Source: Mediterranea sp. (in: CFB group bacteria) (GTDB lineage Bacteria; Bacteroidota; Bacteroidia; Bacteroidales; Bacteroidaceae). Taken from it: a stretch of DNA of 41,238 nt. The stretch lies in NCBI GenBank assembly GCA_031287715.1, contig JAITSN010000024.1, positions 1 to 41,238 of the forward strand, in the 5' to 3' direction. The notes under the pieces were generated by a model that was not told where the DNA came from, did no database searches, and saw only the letters and a list, made by a program, of their open reading frames with translations. Within the stretch, counting starts at the first letter, position 1. Each line of letters opens with the position of its first letter. Made by a program: the position numbers and the translations under genes. Below are positions 8,037 to 16,709 of the stretch, piece by piece.

Positions 8037-9995
8037 TTACTTTTTGGCGGCAGCCTTCTCGGCATTCCGCTTGTCTACGTACGCCTTGAAGAGTTGGCGC
8101 CAGTTGCGGCCGTTGCCGTTGAGGTACTGCTCGCATTTGGTCTTGTATATCTCGAATATTGCCGAAATCTGCGTCATGTTCTTGTAGTCGATGGCCTGCT
8201 CGCGGGCCTGTTTGAGGTGGCCCAGGATGACGGTTTCCTCTTCGGCCGTCAGGTCGGGAACGATGGCGTAGTAGCCTTTGAGGGTGAAGGCCACTTTGCC
8301 CACGGTGTACTTGTCGAGCACGTACTCCACCTGTTCGTCGGTCAGGATGTTGCGCAGGCCTTTCATCAGCTTTTCGTGTACCGCCTTGGGCATGGCCGAG
8401 TCTGCGATCATCTCGCGGTCGAGCTTGCTGAGTTTCTGTCCGGTAAAGGGATTGATGCCTTCGGCGATGGTGGTGTAGGGGTGGTCATTGTGCCAGTCGC
8501 GCACTTGCTTCAGATGGTTGTAGACCAGTGTGCTCACGGCGGCCTGTTTCTCTTTGTCCAGCCCGAGGCCCTCCACCCATCCGGCGGCTTTCTTCTCCAA
8601 GGCCTGGTCGGCGATCTGTTTGGCGTGCAGTTTCTTGTCAACGCAGGCCGCTACCGCTTCAAACGACCGTGCGGCGTCCTTGGGCAGGCGTTCGCCGGCG
8701 GGGCCGAAGCTCAGCAGGGCGGCGTCCGGTTCGATGGTTACTTTGCTTTCGTCTTCCTTCGTCTTGTCCAATCCGAAAGTCGAGGCAAAGAAGTCGTATA
8801 CGGCGTTGCGCTTGTTGGGGCCGAAGTCGTGGCCTTCGGTGGGCAGGTGAACATTGGCCACCCTTCCGGCGGCGCCGTAGAAGCCGTAGATGCGTTGGAG
8901 GTAAGGATACTCAAGCTCCGGCACCGAGGCCGTCCAGTCTTTCCCGTCGGATACCACCAGCAGCGGCCGCGGGGCGAACATCGCCATCAGTTCGGCGTTG
9001 TTTGTTCCGCCGCAGGAAAGCGATATGGGCAGTCCGCTCTCGCAGGGGCAGCCCCCGTCGAAGTGCGACGCCAAGCTCACCACGGGGGCCGCCGCGGTGA
9101 AGCGGTTGTCCAGCGCCGTGAGCAGCACCACTTGCGAGCCGCCGCCCGAGCCGCCGTTCACGCCGATGCGCGCCGGGTCGATGTCTTTGCGCGTAAGCAT
9201 ATAGTCCAGCAGCGACAGGCCGTTGAGGGCTTGTATCACGTGTGCGGCGCTCGAGCGGTGTGCGGCGGCGCCCACTTGCAGGGCCGACTCGCCCCAGCCA
9301 AACAGGTCATAGTCTACGCAAACGGCTCCCATGCGGGCCAGCGTCGCCATGCGTTGTTGTTGGTCTTTGCGGTAGCGCCCGTCGGCAAAATGCCCGTTGG
9401 GGCAGACGATCAGCGGGTGCCGGCCTTTTGCGGCGGGGGTGTAGATGGAGCCGCAGACGTAGAGGCCCGGCAGCGTCTCGAGCGCGATGTTCTGCACGGT
9501 GTAGCCGTCGAACTTACGCAGGGCCGACACGATCGGCCGCGCACCGCTGCGTTGCTTGAGCAGTGTGTCGATGCCCAGCTGTCCGCGCACTTCCCGTCGC
9601 AGGTCGGCCGCGCGCGCTTCCCACGCCTCGCGGTCTGCGTACAGCGTGTTCAGGTAGTCCAGCATCTTCCGCCCGTCTGCCGGCGTCCGCCGCGGGTACT
9701 CATACGGCTTGATCTTATACCGGCCGTCGGCTTGCTTGACAAAGGCATAGTCGAAATAGGCCAGCACGCCGGCCAACGACTCATCTACCGAATAGGGGCG
9801 GATGCGGAAGCCCGCGTATGGCAGCACCTTTCCAACCGTATCAATGTTATACTCCAGGCCGACGCCGAAGCGTGCCTGTATTTCATTCAGCACATCGCCG
9901 AGCGGGCGTGCAAAACTGTTCTCGACAGCAAGTCTCTGGGCGCTGAGCGCGCACGAAGCGGCCAACATGCAGAGCAGGATGATTTTCTTCTTCAT
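8037..9995 (-). CDS. CE19-like pectin esterase with N-terminal STN domain and C-terminal DUF3826
   Basis: The 652-residue product has a signal peptide at about 1-19. Residues 22-97 look like an STN (secretin/TonB short N-terminal) domain: a repeated beta-alpha-beta pattern ending in ADGRYKIKP. An alpha/beta hydrolase follows (about 150-410) with the nucleophile elbow GGSGGG (Ser283), candidate acids in VVSDGKDW (Asp350/354) and EGHDF (His389). Residues about 415-650 match DUF3826, with conserved stretches such as NPFTGQKLSKLDREMI. The hydrolase plus DUF3826 pairing resembles BT1017, the CE19 pectin methylesterase of RG-II loci. STN domains usually sit on SusC/TonB receptors and anti-sigma partners, so here it is unusual. 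Demethylation of backbone or side-chain uronates is the likely role; acetyl ester cleavage is the alternative. Confidence 0.82.
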   Translation of the reverse strand: MKKKIILLCMLAASCALSAQRLAVENSFARPLGDVLNEIQARFGVGLEYNIDTVGKVLPYAGFRIRPYSVDESLAGVLAYFDYAFVKQADGRYKIKPYEYPRRTPADGRKMLDYLNTLYADREAWEARAADLRREVRGQLGIDTLLKQRSGARPIVSALRKFDGYTVQNIALETLPGLYVCGSIYTPAAKGRHPLIVCPNGHFADGRYRKDQQQRMATLARMGAVCVDYDLFGWGESALQVGAAAHRSSAAHVIQALNGLSLLDYMLTRKDIDPARIGVNGGSGGGSQVVLLTALDNRFTAAAPVVSLASHFDGGCPCESGLPISLSCGGTNNAELMAMFAPRPLLVVSDGKDWTASVPELEYPYLQRIYGFYGAAGRVANVHLPTEGHDFGPNKRNAVYDFFASTFGLDKTKEDESKVTIEPDAALLSFGPAGERLPKDAARSFEAVAACVDKKLHAKQIADQALEKKAAGWVEGLGLDKEKQAAVSTLVYNHLKQVRDWHNDHPYTTIAEGINPFTGQKLSKLDREMIADSAMPKAVHEKLMKGLRNILTDEQVEYVLDKYTVGKVAFTLKGYYAIVPDLTAEEETVILGHLKQAREQAIDYKNMTQISAIFEIYKTKCEQYLNGNGRNWRQLFKAYVDKRNAEKAAAKK

Positions 9996-10044
9996 AATCG
10001 TTGATATTTGAGTTTAAATTACTATTCTTTTTCACCTTATTCGG

Positions 10045-10131
10045 TTGGGCGTTGCCTGCGGCCCGTGCCATCCGCTGCAAGTCCTCGCTTCGCTGCGGGC
10101 TTTCCGCTTATGTCACTAACGCGGCTGCGCC
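10045..10131 (+). repeat. Dispersed GC-rich repeat core (copy 1)
   Basis: The block runs from GGGCGTTGCC through CCATCCGCTGCAAGTCCTCG to TAACGCGGCTGCGCC. Closely related blocks occur at 38118-38221 (same strand) and 21008-21106 (other strand), with a truncated head at 17861-17904. It lies in the 625-bp gap between the GH78 and esterase genes, inside the otherwise compact operon. It has no terminal ATGGTAAATG modules here. No protein is supported in it. Confidence 0.85.
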
Positions 10132-10252
10132 AATATACTCACCGGCAACCAACATAAGTAATAAGAAGCGGCCAATTGTTAATTGAAATATTAAAAATGC
10201 CGATTGAAAGAGGGTACCCCGTAATTGTACCCGGTAAATTATTAATAAATCG

Positions 10253-10650
10253 CCTCCTCTCCTGTCGGAGAGACGCCAACTTTATCATAAATTATCTCCT
10301 CTCCTGTCGGAGATATGGCAACTTTATCATTAGTTATCTCTTCTCCGGTCGGGAAGAGTAAAACTGCCTTACAAGTTACCTCCTCTCCGGTCGGAGAAAC
10401 GTCAACCTTGTCATAAGTTACCTTCTCTCCGGTCGGGGAGACATCAACCTTGTCATAAGTTATCTCCTCTCCGATCGGGGAGACGACAACTTGTAAGGCA
10501 GTTTTACTCTCTCCGGTCGGGGAGACGTCAACTTGTAAGGCAGTTTTACTGTCTCCAGTCGGTGAGACGTCAACTTGTAAGGCAGTTTTACTGTCTCCGG
10601 TCGGAGAGACGATAACCTTGTCATAGGTTGCCTCCTCTCCGGTCTGGGGC
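10253..10650. repeat. 42-bp tandem array with palindromic core and one inverted internal segment
   Basis: The CCGGTCGG-type core recurs at 10261, 10303, 10345, 10387, 10429, 10471, 10513, 10555, 10597 and 10639, an exact 42-bp step each time. Each unit has a near-palindrome (CTCTCCGGTCGGGGAG type) plus about 26 bp. Two segment types occur: one with CCTTGTCATAAGTTA and one with AACTTGTAAGGCAGTTTTACT. The second type is on the plus strand in units 6-8 but reverse-complemented in unit 3 (10357-10376). The array overlaps the 3' end of the upstream GH78 gene and supplies its stop codon. The 42-bp period keeps a minus-strand frame open (repeated VSPTGEEVTYDK-like peptide); I do not call that a gene. 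Confidence 0.93.
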
Positions 10651-13386
10651 GAGGTCGCCGGTATACAGGAAGCTGTGCTTTCCGCTACCCACCACCTTCC
10701 CTTCTTCGCTGCCGGGCAGATAAACCGTGGCCGTGGCGTTTGGCGGTATCGTGACTTCAAGCTCCAGGCTTTCGCCTTTGCGCCTCCATTCCACGCTGAC
10801 TTTTCCCCAAGGGGTTTCGGTGGATGCGCTAACGCGGGTCAGGCCCTCCACCGGTTGCGGACGGATGATGATGGCTTCGTTTCCTTCGGCCGCGGCGTCG
10901 ATCTGTATGCCGGCCAGCGCGTTGAAAAACCACTCATCGATCTGCCCCATCATGAAGTGGTTCCACGACGATCCCTGCCGGGGATCCCATTGCTCGGTGA
11001 GCGTGGTGGCGCCCATCTTGAGTTGGAAGCCGTAGCCGGGGGCCTCGTCGTGGTCGAACATGCGGTAGATCAGTCCGTGCATCCCGTTGCGGGCCAGCGC
11101 CCCGATGAGGTAGCGGTTGCCTACGTCGCCAGTGGTGAGGCGGTTGCCGTGGGCCTGTATGTCCTGCACCAAGTTGTGGAGCGTCCGGACATACTGTCCG
11201 TCGTCTTCGGGCAGGTTCAGGAAGAGCGGAAGGGCGTTGCTGCATTGGCTTCCCGTGCCGTACTGCGTGGTTTTCCGGTCGAGGAATCGGTTGTTGAAGG
11301 CGCTCTTCACCTCACCGGCCAGGCGGCGGTAGCGGTCGGCGTCCGGTGTGTTGCCGGTCAGTCGCGCGGCGTCTTCCATGTGCAGTATATACATATAATA
11401 GTGTGCGGTGGCGACGAGGGGCACCGGCGTGTTGCGCGAGAATCCCGCCCTGAAAGGCCCGTAGTCGTACCAGTCGCCCAACCCGAAGGAGACGATGTGG
11501 TGTTCGGCGCGCGCGGTCAAATAGTCTACGTAGGCGCGCATCCGCGGATAGAACGTCCTGATGAGCATGTCATCGCCGTAAATGCGGCGGTACATAAAGG
11601 GTAGCATCACGATTGCGCCGCCCCACTCGGGCGACTCGGCGAAGTCGTCCATTCCCGGGCCTTCAAAGTGTACGTATTGCGGGGCGATGCTGGGGATGGC
11701 GCCGTTGGGTTGTTGGGCGTCGGCCATGTCCTGTATCAGTTTTGGGGCGTAGCTGCGCAGGTCGTAGTTGTAGAGCAGTCCGGGGCCGTTGAGGTGCACC
11801 TGTTCGAGCCATCCGAGCTTCTCGCGGTGCGGACAGTCGGTGAAGACGGCTTGCATATTGCTCCGCACGGCCTTTTCGATCAGCCGGTGTGTGGCGTTGA
11901 AGAGTGCGTTGGAGGTTTCAAAGGAAGAGATCTTGCGCGCGGCGTTGTGGACGAAGCAGGCTCGAGCCTGTTTGAGCACCGGCAGTCCGGCGGGGTTGGG
12001 ATCGCCTTGCGGTGCGGCGCCTTCAACCTGTATGTAGCGGAAACCGTAGTAGGCGAAGCGCGGGTGCCACGTCTCGTCGCCGCCACCTTTGAGCGTGTAC
12101 TCGTAATAGTGCGGGCTTCCCGTGCGGCGCTGGTCTACGGCGACGGAGTCTTCCGTCAGGGCTTCGCCTGTGCGCAGGACTACCTTTTGCCCCCGCTTCC
12201 CGTTCAGGGTGATCTCGGGGAATCCGGCCATGTTCTGCCCCATGTCGAGCAAAAAGACGGCGGGGTTGGTGGGGTGGCGGGTCAGTTTCTGCACGCCATA
12301 GCGCTCCATGATCTTCACGGGCGGCGCTTGTTGCGGACGGAGCGTGCCCTTGGGCGGTTCCTGCACAACGACGGGCTGCCATGCGGCCGCATCGTAGCCG
12401 GGGCAGTCCCAGCCGTCCCGCTCCAGCCGCGCGTCGTAGCTCTCCCCGCCGTAGATGCAGTTGAAGGTGACGGGGCTAAGGGCATACGTCCAATCGGGGC
12501 CGGAACAAATGGTCTCTTCCGTGCCGTCGGCGTAGCAAATCAGCAGACTGAACAGCAGTGTCGGCGGACCGAAGCCGATGCGGAGCTTCGCGTATCGCTC
12601 GCCACGGACGTGGTAGAAGCCGTTGCCGAGGATGACGCCTGCCACGTTGCCGCCCGCCTTCAGGTATTCCGTCACGTCGTAGGTGTTGTAGTACACCGTT
12701 TTGTCGAAGTCGCTCCACAGCGGTGCAAACACGTCTTCGCCACCCACCTTGCGGCCGTTGAGCGAGAGTTCGTAGTTGCCCAGCCCGCAGACGCAGGCCG
12801 TGGCTTCCGTTACGGCCTTGCCGATGCCGAAGGCCTTGCGCAGGCAGATGCTCTTGGAGGCAAGGGTGTCTACGCGTCCCCAACCGGCTTTGACTTCGGG
12901 CTTTTTCAGCTCCGCGCCGTGGTAGTTGCGTCCTTCGGGCAGGCGGGCTTCCTTTTGGGAGATGGCGCCGATCCACAGGGCGCCTTCGATCTGCGGGGGG
13001 ACGAGACGAAACGCGGCTTGCGCGCTCCAGGGCGACGGGGCGCCGGCCCCATCCCATACCCTGACGCGCCAGGCGTAGGTGTAGGGGCTGTTTTCGGGCG
13101 TCAGGCCGGCGGCATCGGTCGGGACCAGATGGCTTCTTGCCGAACGCACCTTGCCCGAACTCCAAACGGGACGGCCCGTGCGCAGTTCGCTAATCTCCAC
13201 CTCGTAGGCGCTCTGCGTTGCGTTGCCGGCGTCGGCCGCCATCGTCCAGCTCAGGCGCGGGGCGTGCTCCACGACGGCAAATCCCTCCTGCGTTCCGGTG
13301 GTGAGGCGCTCCACGCGGAGGCCTTCCGCCCGTAGCGGAAGGGCCAGGCAGACCAGCGCGGATGCGATCGTGTATTTACAGTACAT
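10621..13386 (-). CDS. GH78 alpha-L-rhamnosidase (second copy)
   Basis: The 921-residue product has a signal peptide of about 20 residues ending ALPLRA. Domain order is GH78-like: N-terminal Ig-like domain, jelly-roll lectin-like domain (about 180-340), concanavalin-like domain, (alpha/alpha)6 barrel from about 480, and a C-terminal beta domain. Catalytic motifs are DCPHREKLGW (Asp517, Glu522) and GATTLTEQW (Glu798). The third acid is LEQ (Glu528) where the other GH78 has Asp506, so the two copies belong to different subgroups. In the BT1019-BT1021 order this gene sits where BT1019 does, a GH78 enzyme of the RG-II system. It overlaps the GH143-GH142 gene by 11 bp. The last residues (about LAPDRRGGNL) and the TGA come from the first unit of the 42-bp array, so the native 3' end may have been rewritten. 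Confidence 0.92.
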   Translation of the reverse strand: MYCKYTIASALVCLALPLRAEGLRVERLTTGTQEGFAVVEHAPRLSWTMAADAGNATQSAYEVEISELRTGRPVWSSGKVRSARSHLVPTDAAGLTPENSPYTYAWRVRVWDGAGAPSPWSAQAAFRLVPPQIEGALWIGAISQKEARLPEGRNYHGAELKKPEVKAGWGRVDTLASKSICLRKAFGIGKAVTEATACVCGLGNYELSLNGRKVGGEDVFAPLWSDFDKTVYYNTYDVTEYLKAGGNVAGVILGNGFYHVRGERYAKLRIGFGPPTLLFSLLICYADGTEETICSGPDWTYALSPVTFNCIYGGESYDARLERDGWDCPGYDAAAWQPVVVQEPPKGTLRPQQAPPVKIMERYGVQKLTRHPTNPAVFLLDMGQNMAGFPEITLNGKRGQKVVLRTGEALTEDSVAVDQRRTGSPHYYEYTLKGGGDETWHPRFAYYGFRYIQVEGAAPQGDPNPAGLPVLKQARACFVHNAARKISSFETSNALFNATHRLIEKAVRSNMQAVFTDCPHREKLGWLEQVHLNGPGLLYNYDLRSYAPKLIQDMADAQQPNGAIPSIAPQYVHFEGPGMDDFAESPEWGGAIVMLPFMYRRIYGDDMLIRTFYPRMRAYVDYLTARAEHHIVSFGLGDWYDYGPFRAGFSRNTPVPLVATAHYYMYILHMEDAARLTGNTPDADRYRRLAGEVKSAFNNRFLDRKTTQYGTGSQCSNALPLFLNLPEDDGQYVRTLHNLVQDIQAHGNRLTTGDVGNRYLIGALARNGMHGLIYRMFDHDEAPGYGFQLKMGATTLTEQWDPRQGSSWNHFMMGQIDEWFFNALAGIQIDAAAEGNEAIIIRPQPVEGLTRVSASTETPWGKVSVEWRRKGESLELEVTIPPNATATVYLPGSEEGKVVGSGKHSFLYTGDLAPDRRGGNL

Positions 13387-16300
13387 CTTCGAGGAGGATA
13401 CGTGAGAGTGTGCTTGAGTGGCCGGCTTCCCTGCCGTCTATCAGCACGCGCAGCCCCTTGCCGCAGTGGTAGCGGCTGCCGTGCTTGTCCCACAGGATTG
13501 TCAGGTTGCGCCCGTGGTAGCGGATATTATCCAGACAAAACCATTCCCAGACGCCATCAGGTATCAGCGGATTGACTTCGATCGTGCGATCCAGGCGGGG
13601 GCGGAGGCCAACCAGCCCGCTAATCAGCAAATCGTTGAAGGTGGAGTGGTTGTAGTAGCGCGAGCGTTCCTGGTCGCCTTTCAGCCAGTAGCCGGTGGTC
13701 TCGTCCAGGTATTCGCCGATGTACGGCCGGCCGCGGTGGTACTGCGATTCCACGTACAGCTCCAGCTGACGGAAGTATACGCTGTCTGCCAGTACCGTTT
13801 GCGGGTAGTTGTTCATGAAGTTGGCCATGGCGGTGAGCGTTTGCGCCGTGGCGAACGGCCAGATGGCGCCGTCCCACTCGCATTTGCCCACCCCGTGGGT
13901 GCGGAACTCCGGATGCCGGCGTTCGGCGGTGGTCAGCCCGTAGGGTGCTGCGAACCCGCCACTGTCGGTGACCTGCTTCCAAGCCGCGTCGTAGGTGTGG
14001 GCGTCGGGCAGATTGAAATACCAGGGCAGGTAGCCGATCGCTTCGCGGACGCCGGCCGGCGAGTCGGCCCGCAGGGTCTCGAAGAACGCGCGGGGCGCGT
14101 TCCAGAGGCGATCCTGCACGTATTGTTTCAGGGTGTCGGCCTTCATGCCGTAGGTGCGGGCCATCGCTCCGTCGCCAAACAGTAGCCCGATCCGGTGCAG
14201 GGCCTTGGCGTTGCCATACATGTAGCTGTTGATCGTCGGGCGGGCGTACGTCTTCCGGCGCCCCCCGCTGATGGACTCTTCCATGCCGTCTTGCACGTCG
14301 GCTTGCCAGTACAGCCCGTCGGGTAGGCGGTGGGTGTTTTCCCAGCGCTTGTATTCCTCTTCCAGGTCGGGTTTCAGGGCGAGCAGGAAGTCTTTGTCGC
14401 CGTCTACTTTGTATTTGTTCAGCAGGGCGTCGATGTTCCAGGAGCTGAAGTTCATCATCCGGGGCCACGGCTTGCCGCCGTCTCCGCGGTACCAGGTGCG
14501 GACGATCCCGTTCAGGTAACTGCTGTTGCGCAGCCAGCGGCTTTCGTATATGTGATGCCCTACGGCGCAGGCGATCAGGTTGTCCGGTCCGGCGTACGAG
14601 CGGTTTACCAGGAACTCTGTCATGCCGTAGCCCGCCGGGGTGTGTTTGATGTGTTTGCGCAGGCTCCACCAGCGGTAGTAGTACATTTCTTCGAAGTTCT
14701 TCTGCGGGCACTCAAACAGGGGGATGTTTTGCTCCATCCATGCAGAAGCCCCGGCGTTGGGGATGGCCTGGACGATGTTCTCGTCTTCCATAGCGTTGAA
14801 GGATCCGGCGTAGTGGGCGAAGCGGGCATACTTCAGGATGGCGGCGCTGCCGTCGGCATCGGCCGATGCCGTCTTGAGGTTGGCTATGCGGTAGACGGCA
14901 GCCGGCAGGGACCTCCCGCCCGCGTTGGGGAGGTCGAAGTCCTGGTCGGCGGGAGTTTCGGGCGTGGGAAACAGGCGGACGTCACCCGTGCAGAACGCAA
15001 TGCGCTCGATGGCCGGCACGGGGGCGTAGAACATGCGCGTGCCGGCCTTCCGTCCGTCGACGAACACGTTGATGCTGCGATTGGCCACAGACAGCCAGGC
15101 TTCCACCTTGTAGACCTTGTTTGGCTCGTAGGATGCCAGGTTGCCGAAGCGGGCGCCGCCCTTTGCGCGGATCAGCCCGTTGCCGGTTAGTTCGATGCGG
15201 GAGCAGGCGATGCCGCTCGCGTCGAGGAACTCAATCTGGAACGTCCCCCGGTCGTTCTGTCCGGCAACCAGATCGAAAGAAACGGTTAGTTCCTTCGTAG
15301 CGGGGATGACGCGCTCGGCCTTGGCATAGTCGAACGGGTCTTTATCCCTGAACGTGAGCCAGCCCTGCCCGTCGGCCTGCTCGATGGTCACGGGCGCCCA
15401 AGCCGGCGAGTAGATGTTCCACGCGCCCAAGTCGGACAGCTTGCCGCAGGCCGACAGATCGTCGTTCGCATGTTCGCTGGCCTTAAGCCGGACGGGCACA
15501 GGGATGCGGGCCACCCACATATCTTCTTTGTTCACGCTGTAGGCCACCCACAGGTCGCCGTCGGGCGGCAAGCCGTTGCCTTCGAGGATGCCGCGGACGT
15601 ATTGCGGGCCGAACGATTTGTAGTTGCCCCCGTAACGCATCGGGGGGATCTCGCCGTGAACGAGGTTCAGGGTGGTGTATTCCAGCCCGTCGCGGCTGAG
15701 CGAGATAGCCAGCGGCCAGCGGAACTCCGAGGGGTTGTAGACCGTGGCATACAGCCCGTCGCTCAGGCGCTGCCCCCAGATCTTGGCGTTGCTGTTCACG
15801 AAACCCTTGGCGCGCAGAACAGGCTCTGCCCACGTCCGGCCGCCGTCGCTGCTCGTGGAGGTCAGCGCGTGCTTCCACAGGCCGGCTATCCGCCCGTCGG
15901 GCAACGTATGCCCGTTGAACGCCTTATACTCTTTGTGCAGCGGGATGAGCGGGTCGTCGCGGTCGGCCTCTTCCACCCATTGCATCATATACAGCGGATT
16001 GTCCAGGATCTCCTTGCACGAGCGCATAAAGTCGGCGTCCTTGCTTCTTTTATAATAAGGATAGCCGGTGTTCTTCTCGCCGAAGCCGTGGTTGTAGCAG
16101 ATGAAATGGATCGGGCCATACGTGCCGTCTTTCTTCACCTCCCGAACCACGCGCCCGATGCCGTTGCCGTCGTTAGGGTCGTCGCGCTTGTCGAAGGCTA
16201 CCCCATAGTAGCCCATCGTCAGCAGGCGTCCCGACTTGGAAACATAAAACCCCACCCGCTGGTGCATAACGGCAATCAAGCCGCTGGCCGCATCCGTCCG

Positions 16301-16699
16301 CCCGGGTTTGGTGTATCCGTCGGGAACAGGATAGGGCGGGAAAACGACGTCCGGAGCCGTCCACGTGTATCCGTCCGTCGAACGCATCAGCAGCGTCTGC
16401 GAAGGCGGCACATGCTCGTCGGCCGGGTCAGACAGGTATTGCAGGTAAAACTTCCCCTCCCACCACGCCAGCATGGGCTGGTGGTTGTAGGTCCATCCGT
16501 TGCCGTTCGCCGCATCAGGATACTCCCGGTTGGCGCGCATCGTCTGGATAGCGTGCACCCCAACCACCGGCGACAGCTGCCCGTCGTGGTATGCCGGATT
16601 AGAAAGCTCGCTGCCGGTATAGTGCAGGTTGTCCTGGGCATAGCTTCCGCCCATAGCTAAGAGGGCCGCCGCAAGGCAGCACAGTATATTTCTTTTCAT
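13376..16699 (-). CDS. Two-module RG-II enzyme, GH143 (DHA hydrolase) plus GH142 (beta-L-arabinofuranosidase)
   Basis: The 1107-residue product has a signal peptide of about 21 residues (ending GGSYA). Residues about 25-420 are a beta-propeller with Asp-box-like segments (STDGYTW, SSDGGRTW) and the phrases WWEGKFYLQYLSDP and HQRVGFYVSKSGRLLTMGYY. Residues about 430-610 form a beta-sandwich linker. Residues about 640-1107 are an (alpha/alpha)6 barrel with GKCEWDGAIWPFATAQT and a late YNHSTFNDLL motif. Length and module order match BT1020, whose N-terminal GH143 module cuts 2-keto-3-deoxy-D-lyxo-heptulosaric acid (DHA) and whose C-terminal GH142 module removes beta-L-arabinofuranose. It follows GH43 by 10 bp and overlaps the GH78 start. 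This gene is the strongest marker that the locus targets RG-II. The assignment is from memory of the family, not from an alignment. Confidence 0.85.
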   Translation of the reverse strand: MKRNILCCLAAALLAMGGSYAQDNLHYTGSELSNPAYHDGQLSPVVGVHAIQTMRANREYPDAANGNGWTYNHQPMLAWWEGKFYLQYLSDPADEHVPPSQTLLMRSTDGYTWTAPDVVFPPYPVPDGYTKPGRTDAASGLIAVMHQRVGFYVSKSGRLLTMGYYGVAFDKRDDPNDGNGIGRVVREVKKDGTYGPIHFICYNHGFGEKNTGYPYYKRSKDADFMRSCKEILDNPLYMMQWVEEADRDDPLIPLHKEYKAFNGHTLPDGRIAGLWKHALTSTSSDGGRTWAEPVLRAKGFVNSNAKIWGQRLSDGLYATVYNPSEFRWPLAISLSRDGLEYTTLNLVHGEIPPMRYGGNYKSFGPQYVRGILEGNGLPPDGDLWVAYSVNKEDMWVARIPVPVRLKASEHANDDLSACGKLSDLGAWNIYSPAWAPVTIEQADGQGWLTFRDKDPFDYAKAERVIPATKELTVSFDLVAGQNDRGTFQIEFLDASGIACSRIELTGNGLIRAKGGARFGNLASYEPNKVYKVEAWLSVANRSINVFVDGRKAGTRMFYAPVPAIERIAFCTGDVRLFPTPETPADQDFDLPNAGGRSLPAAVYRIANLKTASADADGSAAILKYARFAHYAGSFNAMEDENIVQAIPNAGASAWMEQNIPLFECPQKNFEEMYYYRWWSLRKHIKHTPAGYGMTEFLVNRSYAGPDNLIACAVGHHIYESRWLRNSSYLNGIVRTWYRGDGGKPWPRMMNFSSWNIDALLNKYKVDGDKDFLLALKPDLEEEYKRWENTHRLPDGLYWQADVQDGMEESISGGRRKTYARPTINSYMYGNAKALHRIGLLFGDGAMARTYGMKADTLKQYVQDRLWNAPRAFFETLRADSPAGVREAIGYLPWYFNLPDAHTYDAAWKQVTDSGGFAAPYGLTTAERRHPEFRTHGVGKCEWDGAIWPFATAQTLTAMANFMNNYPQTVLADSVYFRQLELYVESQYHRGRPYIGEYLDETTGYWLKGDQERSRYYNHSTFNDLLISGLVGLRPRLDRTIEVNPLIPDGVWEWFCLDNIRYHGRNLTILWDKHGSRYHCGKGLRVLIDGREAGHSSTLSRILLEDVL

Positions 16700-16709
16700 A
16701 TGCTTACGG

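Noticed and set aside
7869..10004. Long plus-strand open frame (711 codons) opposite the esterase and GH95 genes
   Set aside because: It is the antisense shadow of GC-rich genes. The minus strand shows clear domains and catalytic motifs; the plus-strand product resembles nothing.
10253..10650. CRISPR-like look of palindromic repeats separated by about 26-bp segments
   Set aside because: The segments themselves repeat or invert, the period is fixed at 42 bp, there is no leader, and no cas genes are in the window.
10242..10760. 172-residue minus-strand frame with VSPTGEE-type repeats
   Set aside because: It is open only because the array period is a multiple of three. It overlaps the GH78 3' end in another frame and has no signal or plausible start context.
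11668..13335. 555-codon plus-strand frame opposite the GH78 gene
   Set aside because: Antisense shadow of a well-supported enzyme; composition is Gly/Val/Ala-biased as expected from complementary GC-rich codons.
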